Source: Ancistrus triradiatus
Lineage: Eukaryota; Chordata; Actinopteri; Siluriformes; Loricariidae
Length of the DNA stretch: 64,000 nt
Assembly (NCBI GenBank): GCA_025084515.1
Contig: JAJAGP010000348.1
Span: forward strand, 186,001 to 250,000
Direction of reading: 5' to 3'
Part shown: positions 47,509 to 59,500 of the stretch, piece by piece
How the letters are laid out: each line of letters opens with the position of its first letter
How positions within the stretch are numbered: the first letter of the stretch is position 1
Translations under genes and position numbers: made by a program
Notes under the pieces: generated by a model
The model's database searches: none
Seen by the model: the letters and a program-made list of their open reading frames with translations, nothing else
What the model was told of the DNA's origin: nothing

Positions 47509-50500
47509 GACATTTCCTCATTTGCAGAAGTCAAGTTACTGTTCAGTTTTAATGCTGTTTATAGTTCACTTCATTATTGTGGCTTTAAGATTAAAGAATG
47601 TTGCTGACCTTCAGGGAAATCAGCATTGATGAGGATCTCTTTCAGTTGGACTTTGGCCTCCCAGGTCATCCTCAAAGTGTTCATATTCAGACGCTTGTGC
47701 TCACAGAACCTGGTTTCTGCCTCCTCACCACCCATTCTTAAACAAAAACAGTACAAATCATTTCAGTCAAACTTTTTTACTCATACTTCATATCTGAAAA
47801 CGACTTGTGCAAGATTACATCTTTTTTGTTGCAGGAAAGGTAATGTTAATGTCATGTCCTTAAATATGGGCTCTTAATTTAGTAAGAGTTAGGAATTTCA
47901 GTAATTTGCTTGCTTTGTCTCGGTTGAATATTTCACGTAAAGTGTTTGCCATGAAGTTTTTTTGTTTTTCCCGGTAGGTACCTAGGACATTCAGTGAATA
48001 AATGGTTTATGTTAAGGGGGTTCTTCCTCTTTCAGCAAAAAGGAATGTGTCAACCTTGTATGTCCAATATGACATCTAGTGCATGTAACTTGGTTCCATC
48101 AATTGTCCAGGTACAGTGGGGCAAAAAAGTATTTAGTCAGCCACTGATTGTGCAAGTTCTCCTACTTAGAAAGATGAGGGAGGTCTGTAATTTATCATAA
48201 GTACACTTCAACTATGAGGGACAAAATGAAAAAAACAATCCAGGAAAATCACATTGTAGGATTTTTAAAGAATTTAATTGTAAATTATGGTGGAAAATAA
48301 GTATTTGGTCAATAACAAAAGTTCAACTCAATACTTTGTAACATAACCTTTGTTGGCAATGACAGAGGTCAGACGTTTCCTGTAAGTCTTCACCAGGTGT
48401 GCACAAACTGTAGCTGGTATTTTGGCCCATTCCTCCATGCAGATCTCCTCTAGAGCAGTGATGTTTTGGGGATGTCGCTGGGTAACATTGACTTTCAACT
48501 CCCTCCACAAATTTTCTAAGGGATTGAGGTTTGGAGACTGGCTAGGCCACTCCAGGACCTTGAAATGCTTTTTACGGAGCCACTCCTTCGTTGCCCGAGC
48601 GGTGTGTTTGGGGTCACCGTCATGCTGGAAGACCCAGCCATGTTCCATCTTCAATGCTCTCACTGATGGAAGGAGGTTTTGGCCTAAGATCTCATGATAC
48701 ATGGCCCCATTCATTCTTCCCTTAACGTGAATCAGTTGTCCTGTCCCCTCTGCATGCTTCACAGTAGGTATGATGTTCTTGGGATGCAACTTAGCATTCT
48801 TCTTCCTCCAATTGAGTTTTTACCAAAAAGTTCTATTTTGATTTCATCTGACCACATGATATTCTCCCAATCCTCTTCTGGATCATCCATATGCTCTCTG
48901 GGAAACTTCAGACGGGCCTGGACATGTACTGGCTTAAGCAGGGGGACACGCCTGGCACTGCAGGACCTGACTCCCTCTCGGCCTAGTGTGTTACTGATGG
49001 TAGCCTTTGTTACGTTGGTCCCAGCTCTCTGCAGGTCATTCATCAGGTCCCTCAGTGTAGTTCTGGGATTTTTGCTCTCCGTTCTCATGATCATTTTGAC
49101 CCCACAGGATCAGATCTTGCGTGGAGCCCCAGATCGAGGGAGATTATCAATGGTCCTGTATGGCTTCCATTTTCTTACAATTGCTCCCACAGTTGATTTA
49201 TTCTCACCAACCTGCTTGCCTATTGTAGATTCACTCTTCCCAGCCTGCTGTAGGTCTACAATTTTCTTCCTGGTGTTCTTCGACAGCTCTTTGGTCTTGA
49301 CCATGGTTGAGTTTGGAGTCAGACTGTTTGAGGCTGTGGACAGGTGTCTTTTATACGGATAACGAGGTCACACAGCTACCATTAATAGAGCTAACGAGAA
49401 GAGGACAGAAGAGCTTCTTAAAGATGAAGTTACAGGTCTGTGAGCTAGAAATATAGCTTGTTTGTGGGTGACCAAATACTTATTTTCCACCATGATTTAC
49501 AACTATATTCTTTAAAAAGTCCTACAGTGTGATTTCCTTGATTTTTTTTTCTCATTTTGTCTCTCATAGTTGAAGTGTACCTATGATGAAAATTACAGAC
49601 CTCTCTCATCTTTCTAAATAGGAGAACTTGCACAATCAGTGGCTGACTAAATACTTTTTTTGCCCCACTGTATGTGTTGGGTCTGTTAATAACAGGGTTT
49701 GACAGTGCTTCAATTTTGATGACAAACCTTCCAAGCAGACTGAACAGAGCTCATACCTGACTTCATCCCAGGCCTGAAAAACAGAAAGCAAGGCCACGTG
49801 GTCAGAGAAGCGCGTCCCTGCAAAGTTCCTATGGACGAAACCCAAGCGCTTGCCCTCGCTGATGAAAGGCTCTGTGAAGCAAGAAGCTGCAGCAATGGTG
49901 CATACAGCATCTCCCACACTAGAGAGGCAAAACAAACATGGACACAGGTTTACATAATCATGTTAGGTAAGGCTGCAAATGCAAGTTGATAATCAGGTTG
50001 TATGCAAAATAATCTTAGAGTTCAACCATACTTTAAAATGCAGCCCATAATCATCATTTTTCCTAGACGAGGCTCTATGGGCAGTCTGGCCAGGATGCGT
50101 CCCAATGGCGTCAGCTCATCATTAGAGTCTAGGGCATCCAGAGCTGGAAAAACATGTTAGTTTAAAACAGTGCTATGCTCAGCTGTTTAAAACTCAATGT
50201 AACAAACAGCTGAACTTCTATGTAGCACAGAGGTCTCCAGTTTCATCCCAAAATGCTGGTATGACTGCATGTTTCCCTTCCACCTGAAACCATTTAGTAT
50301 TTTGAAGACCAAGAGCTTGCGATTAAACAATCAGAATCAGCGTGGATGGAATGTAAACCCTGCAGCCACACCACTTCTTTATGGATAAAGCTGGAGAAAC
50401 ATGACTTTGTCCAGCATAATCAACTTTGCCATACCTCTCAGTGTGTGTTCAGCCTCAATGACAGCATCTAGAGGGGGAGGCTCAATTGCTTTAGACAGAA

Positions 50501-53500
50501 AGTGACCAATACCACCCAGTCTGAGCAGCTTAATGCTGAGAGCCACCTCGTGCAACGGCGTACGGAAGATCTCTGGAGTCATGTGGGTCTCCAATCTACA
50601 GTACAATCAACACTAAGTCAGAGCACGAACAAGACTGATGAAGCCAAGCAGAGCAAGACTGGAATATTCATTTAACCAAGGACGAGATTTCAGCAGTGCA
50701 AAAAAAGTGTCCTGTATTACAATAGTAACATCTCTCCGTCTCTTGAGTATTGACATACCTCTCAAAGCGTGCTTTGCTACACAGGTGGAAGCAGAAGCCT
50801 GGCCTAACGCGACCAGCTCTGCCCTTCCTCTGCTCCAGGTTGGTCTTGGAGGCCCACACTGTTGCATAGTTGGTCATGTTGTTATGGGCAGTAAACAGCT
50901 TCACCTTCTGCCTGAGTAGGGTGGAATCACATGTCACTGCTGTTTAACAAATGCTAGGTTATAGGGTCCATGACATCAATTCTGTTACAAAAAGAGGGTT
51001 TTTTTGTTTTATATCTATCACATCGTATGTTTGTATACATAAAGCTCGTAGTTACTTGGCTACACATCAGCAAAAAGACATGGTTTTGATGTGAAAAAGC
51101 CGTAATGTTATCACAAATACCATCACAATGAGAACTCTTCTCAACCAATCAGAAGGCCAGAACTAACTGCTGTATTTATCCGTTTACTAGTGGAAACACT
51201 AGAGGTTTGCAGTCAGCACTGCTCATTCGGTTCTAAATTAAAGCCATATTATTTGTATTCTTTTTAGAAGTCCAGCAGCCCTGGTTACCTAGTCTGACTA
51301 ATTTCACTTCAGTCAAATCCCAGTTTGAGAGTGCATTTGGGCAAGAAAAAGATACACAATATAGGGCCAGCTGATCTACTGCTAAGCAAAAGGCCTGGGC
51401 CATTAAAGCAAGTCAGAATTCCAATTCTATTATAGTTCATAATGAATAGACATTTGGGTGGCACAGGGGTACTAATATACTTGGCCACCACTGATGTCCT
51501 GTCCCGTGTTCTCCAGGGGCCAGACCAGGATACAGTAAGGTTAAGTAAATGGTGAACCATTGCAATTTCTCCACAAATTTCCCTCTCAAGGCTTCTTCCT
51601 CATGACGTTTAAGAGTTTTTCCTAACCCCATTGCAACCTTAAATCTTCTCATAAGTGCATTTGAACCTGGGTCTCTGTCAAACTGCTTTGAGACAATGTT
51701 CTGCTAAAAAGATCTACACTGAATATATAAAATACATTTAGCAGACATATATACCATATAGACAAACGTTTTTGGACATCCAAAAAAATTACATCCAAAA
51801 CATGGGTATTAGTATGGAGTTTGGAACAAGGACATTTGAGGTCAGCTTCTTATGATAGACAATAATCATTTCTGGCATTCCAGTGCATTTTCAGGGTGTC
51901 TGACAAAGTTGAGGCCAAGATTCTGTGCAAGCCAGCCAAGTTCACTGCTAAGTTCTCATTCAAAGCTGGCAAACCAATTCTCTATAGACTTTGATAAAGG
52001 ATGGCAGGGCAGAAAGTTGATGAACTGACTTGTTGTAAGTGTAAGCAACCCACTCTACTGCCACCGTTTGTCTATGGAGAATCAAAATGTACACTTTATA
52101 TTATAAATGTGTTACAAGCAAGGGCAGGTGAAATAGCAGAGCTCAGTAACTTAAAGGGGTGTCCACAAACTTTTGTCTATATAGTGTACATCTGAAATCT
52201 GAAAAGTAAGATGTGAATGTACAAGGCTTAATCAAAAAACTCACTTGCAGGAGTCAATTACGTAGACCACATCATTGATGGTGATGCTGGTCTCGGCAAT
52301 ATTTGTTGAGAGAATTACCTGCAAGGAAAATTTTTAAATAAGGGAATAAATAAGCAAGGACTAAATCTCAAATCAACATTATATAACTGACACATAACTC
52401 AGTGTGCCAAGAACATTACTGATTGTTAGGACGAACTCATCCTAACATCCAGGTCCTCTCCACACAGGTGGTCAGGTACCAGTTATAATCTAAGTGTATG
52501 GTTCAGAATCTAAACAAACCCAACTGGAAATGAGCCAGACCTCTACAGTCTCGCATGTAATATATGCAATCAGCATGATCACTTTCAGCAGTTACTTTGC
52601 AGGCAGGTCAGGTATGAAATCTAACAGAAGCTTAATGAAAAATGCTCAGACCTTGGTGACTCCCTCAGGTACAGGTTCAAACACCCTCTTTTGCTCCTCT
52701 CTTGGGATCTGGGAGTGGAGTGGTAAGATCCTGTAACGATGACTCCCTGATAACCATAAACACGTTCGGATTATAAAATTTGTCACTAATCAGAGTAATT
52801 ATGAATCATGCCCTGAACTAAGAAAGACTTGATTTGATGTTTTCAACTAAGAAAGTAAAGAAACATCTTGATTGATCAGAAAGAAAGTGTTCATTCAGAA
52901 CATTACAACTTTCTGTCACAGGAGTGTTACTGACCAAAATGTTGGTTCATCTCCAAGTGTTTCTGCATGGAGTAGATGAGATTCCAGCCAGGCAGGAAGA
53001 CCAGAACAGCCCCAGCCACTTGCAGTGTCTCGATGTACTTCAGCAGAGCCTCCATCAGTTCAAACGGAGTTTCCTTCTCATTCAGCTGGGACAGGGAGCG
53101 CTTGGTCTCTGGACCGTACTCGGGTCCACATACCAAGTTGCAGTTCATCTACAGCAGAAACAGTTACAGGGACCGGTTCAGGTTCACCCCTTACTTGGAA
53201 TGTAACAACTACATAAACATACTTTTCCGAAGTGAACCGTCTCGTCTGAGTGTTTAGTCAATTTGAAATTGATCTGTATATTAAGAACGAAATGTGGGAG
53301 GTATGAAGGCGTATCATAAAAGGTATTCCTTTTTTATTTCTGAAGTGTAAACAATGCACATTTTCTTGTCTGTTTTTAATTTTTTTTTTCAGAAACAGGT
53401 TTGAAATTGTAAATAAAATGTTCTACTGCAGCTTCACCATATCTTAAATAACCAAGTGAAAACAATTCCTTTTTTAATTTCCGAATAATTAACAATTCAA

Positions 53501-56500
53501 CATGGTGCACTTTTCTTGTATAACAATTTAAACAAAAAAAATCTTTAGTCCCTTGCAATTTAATGAAATCTCACTGAGAATGGGATCTGCCTCGGTCAGC
53601 CCTCTAGTGTTCAAAAACATGCAGCTGCACTAGAAAAGAACGCACAATCCAACTCGATGATGCACAATGTCCCACATTTGCATCGTGATGCATCGTTACA
53701 CCCCTATAGTCTGATGTCCTAATTAGTGTGAGGGGGCACAAAAGCTGTGTCTAGTGCATCACTAACTCTATTGTTTGACTATTCTAGAGCAAACTTCACT
53801 TGTTCAGAATCCAGATAAAGCCTAGTGAAGCCGTGTACCTGTTAAACGAACAAAACCATACAGAACAATTCAACACGGGTTTGGAGCTGAAGCAGAATGT
53901 GCTGGCTTACCTCCTCATCACCACCTTCCTCATCTTTGTCTTTTTTCTTCCTGTCATTTGGCGGTGGAATAAACTGTGTCATCTGAATGCAGTCCTCCAG
54001 AAAATATTCTGTAAACATTCATAGCTTAGTTAAAAAAAACAATTAATAAAATAATAACAATAACTTTCCAGTGAATATCTTCATTCACTCTCACTTAAGC
54101 ATTTGGGAGGTTCTGCAATGGTGTGTTTTATTGTTTGTTTGTTTTTACTGAAGGCACAATGAACCCGCATGTCTACCACAGTATGTTCAGGGGCACATCA
54201 GCTCATCTAATGGGAGCTTAGTTGGACCATCACTTGATTTCCAGCAAGATAACAGCTCAACATTGTAATCAATTATTCTGCAAACAAGGAAGTACAGGGA
54301 ATGCTGCGACAGTCCCTAACCTGATAGGAACCCTACACAGCTGGTTAGGATGTGCTGGACTGAGGTGTAAGGATAAGGGACATAACCTGGGCCCTGAACT
54401 TATTTGAACTCCTTTCGGACCATGGGAGAAGCATTCCAGGTGGTCATCTCTGGAAGTTGGTCAAAAGAATGCACAGTCTGCTACACTTATCGACCAAATT
54501 GAGCTAACTTTACAATGCTAAGTTAGCTCAAAGCTAAGTCTACAATGCAAGACAATTTTGAATAGCTGAACACTTCTCTTGGTCGTTAAAAAAAAATAAA
54601 ATGAATAAAAAGTTGTATTACATTACTTCAGGGACCATTTCTGCAATTGTAAGGTGAATAAAATGGCTAAAACAAGAAAATACAAGAAATACATCATTTC
54701 ATGTTTCCATACAGTACAGTGCAAAAGTCTTAGGCCACCTTTAGATTTGTTCTTTTAGCAGTGGTGTAATGGCCATGTATATCAGTATCGACAAAGTTTT
54801 AGCATATCTTAGCCTTTTCTCCCTGTTCCCCTTCTGAAAAAGTGATTTCTTGGGTGCTACCCATCCAAAAAGACCAATCCAGATCAAGGCTGTAGAGATG
54901 TCAACTTGGCATCCCAATGAAGGAGCCACTGTACCATATAGATGCTATTTTTTCTGTTGTTTTTTTTAATACTGCCTACACATGTCCTGTACTTCCTAAT
55001 AGAGACTGAGAAATATCATACATGGTCAGTATACTTTTGCTAAAACTATTACATCTAACCTAATGCCGGCCTAACTTTGTACAGCACTGTACACCGTTCT
55101 AACATATAATAACCACCAATAATCACTTACCCTGCACAGGGTATGTGCGCCCATACACCTCTATGATAGGACAGTTGAAGAAGTACTCTCTGAACATGGT
55201 GGTGTCAATAGTAGCAGACATAAGAATGACACGGACATCGGGGAAGGCCTGGACCACATCTCGTAACACCACCATCAGGAAATCAGTCTGAAGATGAAAA
55301 TTTCAAATCAACCAAACATCAGGAGGCTTGTGCTTTTATTAAAATTGCTTCTAGTTCTTTTAATGCAGCTTCTCACTTACATTGATGTCTCTCTCATGGA
55401 TTTCATCCACTATCACATGGCTGATTCCTCGTATTCCAGCTTCCAGCTTCCTCAGCAGCACACCTTATGACGTGAAGAGTTACATTAGTTCCCCACAGTT
55501 AGAAAGCTGTCTATATTGACATCAATGCAGAGCCATTGGACAGCGAACATGTCTGCAGGTACAGGAACCGATCGCACAGACGTACCAACAGTGCAGAAGA
55601 GGACACTGGCATGCGGTCTGGGCAGGATGGACTCAAAGCGCACACTGTAGCCGCAGCTTTTTCCCAGATCTTCGGCTCTCTCACAGGCCACACGTTCAGC
55701 AACGGACACTGCGCTGATCCGCCGGGGCTACATGGATCACATGAAAGCAAACCATGCTACACGTTACAGGCAACGAGGGCATGCGTTTCTCACACAACAG
55801 GTCTGAATGTGACCTCTTGAACTGTGGCTACACCTAAACGCAATGTGTAATGTGAATGTGTTCAGTTATGCAACAACCCACAAAGCACTGACCTGAGTGA
55901 CGACAATGTTGCAATCCGAGGCCTTTCCTCCATGGATAAACTGGTCTAGAATGTACTGGGGCACCTGGGTGGTCTTTCCACAGCCTGTAGCACCACGAAT
56001 GATCACTACGGGATTATTGTTGATGGTTCTTAAGATCTCCTCCTCAAACTTTTTGACAGGTAGCTGATCTCGCTCTTGCAGCCTCTGCCATAAAATAAGA
56101 GAGACCCTTCAAACAAATCTGACATGCCATCTGGGCTATTGCATGACCACCTTAAATTCAGTGAATCTGTCAGAGAAAACAACTCGTTACAGAGTAACTA
56201 AAAACAAACGTACAGAGGTGGCACAAGTCCTTTATATACCATTTAAAAGACCATCCGATAAATGTCAGATCGCATTAATGTACAGTGGTGCTTGAAAGTT
56301 TGTGAACCTTTTAGAATTTTCTATATTGTTGCATAAATATGACCTAAAACATCATCAGCTTTTCACACAAGTCTTAAAAGTAGATAAAGAGAACCCAGTT
56401 AAACATTATTATTTATTTATTGAGGAAAATGATCCAATAGTGAGTGGCAAGAGTATGTGAACCTTTGCTTTCAGTATCTGGTGTGACCCCCTGTGTAGCA

Positions 56501-59500
56501 ATAACTACAACTAAACGTTTCCTGTAACTGTTGATCAGTCCTGCACACCGGCTTAGAGGAATTTTAGCCCATGCCTCCGTACAGAACAGCTTCAACTCTG
56601 GAATGTTGGTGGGTTTCCTCACATTAACTGCTCACTTCAGGTCCTTCCACAACATTTCGATTGGATTAAGTTCAGGACTTTGACTTGGCCATTCCAAAAC
56701 ATTAACTTTATTCTTCTTTAACCATTCTTTGGTAGAACGACTTGTGTGCTTAGGGTCGTTGTCTTGCTGCATGACCCACCTTCTCTTGGGACTCAGTTCA
56801 TTTTCCTTTAGAATTCTCTGGTATAATTCAGAATTCATTGTTCCATCAATTATGGCAAGCCGTCCTGGCCCAGATGCAGCAAAACAGGCCCAAACCATGA
56901 TACTACCTGCACTTTGACACATACCTGTTCTTTAAATCAGACCTGATTGTGATCCCATTGATTGAAAACATCTGACTAATTTCATCTTCAAATTAACTGC
57001 TAATCCTAGAGGTTCACATACTTTCCACTCACTAATATGTAATATTGGATCATTTTCCTCAATAAACAAATGACCAAGTATAATATCTTTGTCTCATTTG
57101 TTTAACTGGGTTCTCTTTATCTACTTTTAGGACTTGTGTGAAAATCTGATGATGTTTTAGATCATATTTATGCAGAAATATAGAAAATTCTAAAGGGTTC
57201 ACAAACCTTCAAGCACCACTGTATGAGTAAAGTACATTGCTTTTATGTATGTGTTAATATTACACAAACATCGTATTCACATTTGAATGACAGAAGCCCC
57301 CCCCCCCCCCTCTTCTCAGTATACTCCTTACTACAGGACTGAGATTCTCCAGTCTTCTGCATATTGATCAAATACTAACAGCATCAGGCCTCTCATCTGA
57401 TTTACACAACAGTGAAGCAGAAAGTCATGGTGGACAGATAACCTTAAAATCTGAACTACAAATGGAAGGATGTTTGACAAATGTTGTTAATAATGATAAT
57501 ATCAAAGTGTTGGTAATTCTGGTGGTGACTGTAGAAGATGCACTGATAGGTCCTAAGTCATTACATGTGTTATCATGCTATAGTTGGTGTAACTCCTGCG
57601 AGTGTGAATGAAGGGGATATTTGTCTTACCGACTGCAGATTTGTGTCATTCTCTAGTTGGTAGTTGAGTTCCTGTTGTAGGTCTGTGCTAATCTGCTCCG
57701 GAGTGCACTGGACAAAGAGTGTTTAAAAAAAAGTTCATTTTTTTTGGGATACACAATCATTTTCCAGACAGCTCAGGCCCAGAGATGATATTTACAAATA
57801 GCACTCAAACCCTAAGTGTGTGCTAAAGTGATACAGCAATCCAAGATTACTGGGTACTATCGAAGTTCATTTACAGCATTTAGCAGACGCCCTTATCCAG
57901 AGTGACTTACAATTGATACATCCTTACAATCCAAGCAATTGTGGGTTAAGGGCCTTGCTCATGGACCCAACAGTGGCAGCTTGGCAGAGGTGGGATTTGA
58001 ACCCTGGACCTTTTGCCCCATAGTCCAGTACCTTAACCTCTAGGCCACCACAGTCCCAAAAAGGAAATGACAATTTCCGCCAGCGGGGAATGAACCCAGA
58101 TCACTCGTGTGGGAGCCCAGTGATTCTACCAACTGAGCTACCTGAGCAGGCGTGTACCTAGTACCCATTGGGAGTGGCAGCTCAGATGATGCATCTTCTC
58201 ACCAAAGGGAGTAGACCCCGCACATTTGTGCAAATATTTTATTAAATCTTTTGGGACAACACTATAGAAATGAAACATGGGTACAACTTAGTCAGTGTAC
58301 ACCTTCTATAGCAGTATAGATTTACTGTCTTCTGAAAATAACTCGACACAGCCATTAATGTCTAAATAGCTGACAACACAAGTGAGTACACCTCACATGT
58401 CCAAATTGTGCCCAATTGTGTCGTTGTCCCTCCCTGGTGTCATGTGACTCAGTTACAAGGTTCCAGGTGTGATTGGGGAGCAGGGCTGTTAAATTTGGTG
58501 CTCTGTGAACAATTCCCTCATAGTGGCCACAGCATATTCAACATGGCACGTCAAGGAAAAGAACTCTCTGAGAATGTGGAAAAATAGAATTGTTGCTCTT
58601 CAGAAAGATGGCCTAGGCTATAGGAAGACTGCCAACACCCTGAAACTGAGCTACAGCACAGTGGCCAAGGTCAAACAGCAGTTTCCAAGACGGGTTCCAC
58701 TCGGAACAGGTCTCGCCAGGGTCAACCAAAGAAATTCAGTCCACGTGATCAGCATCATATCCAGCGGTTGGCTTCAAAAGAAGAGAGGCATCGCTGAAGA
58801 AGTGGGAGGTCAGCCTGTCAGTGCTCAGACTACGTGCCGCACACTGCATCAACTCGGTCTGCATGGTCGTTATCCCAGCAGGAAGCCTCTTCTGAAGCTG
58901 ATCCACAAGAAAGCCTGCAAACAGTTTGGTGAAGAAGAGCAGTCCAGGAGCATGGATTACTGGAACCATGTTCTGTGATCTGACAAGACCAAGATAAAAC
59001 TTGTTTGGCTCAGATGGTGTCCAGCATGTGTGGCAGCACCCTGTAACTGTGTCTTGCACCTACATTCAAGCATGGTGGTGGTAGCATTGTAGTCTGGGGC
59101 TGCATGAGTGCTGCCGGCACTGGGGAGCTGCGGTTCACTGGGAGAAATATGAATTCCAGCATGTAGTGACATACTCAAGCAGAACACGATCCCCTCCCTT
59201 CAGAAACTGGGCCGCATGGCGACCTTCCAACATGATAACGAGCCCAAACACAACTTCCAAGATAACAACTGCCCTGCTGAGGGGGCTGAAGGTAAAGGTG
59301 ATGGACTGGCCAAGTATGTCTCCAGACCTAAACCCAACTGAGCGCCTGTGGGGCTTCCTCAAGTGCAAGGTGTCTAACATCCACCAACTCCGTGATGTCA
59401 TCATGGGAGTGGAAGAGGATTTCAGTAGCAACCTTTGCAGTTCTGGTGAATTCCATGCCCAAGAAGGTTAAGGCAGTGCTTGATAATAATGGTGGTGTAC

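Noticed and set aside
48694..49362. 222-codon plus-strand open frame
   Set aside because: It is antisense to the Tc1 transposase at 48114-49670; Tc1 antisense frames of this kind are common and non-coding.
58066..58150. Functional tRNA gene
   Set aside because: Box A and B are good, but the anticodon arm does not fold to a 7-base loop and it adjoins a tRNA-derived SINE; kept only as a tRNA-like sequence at low confidence.
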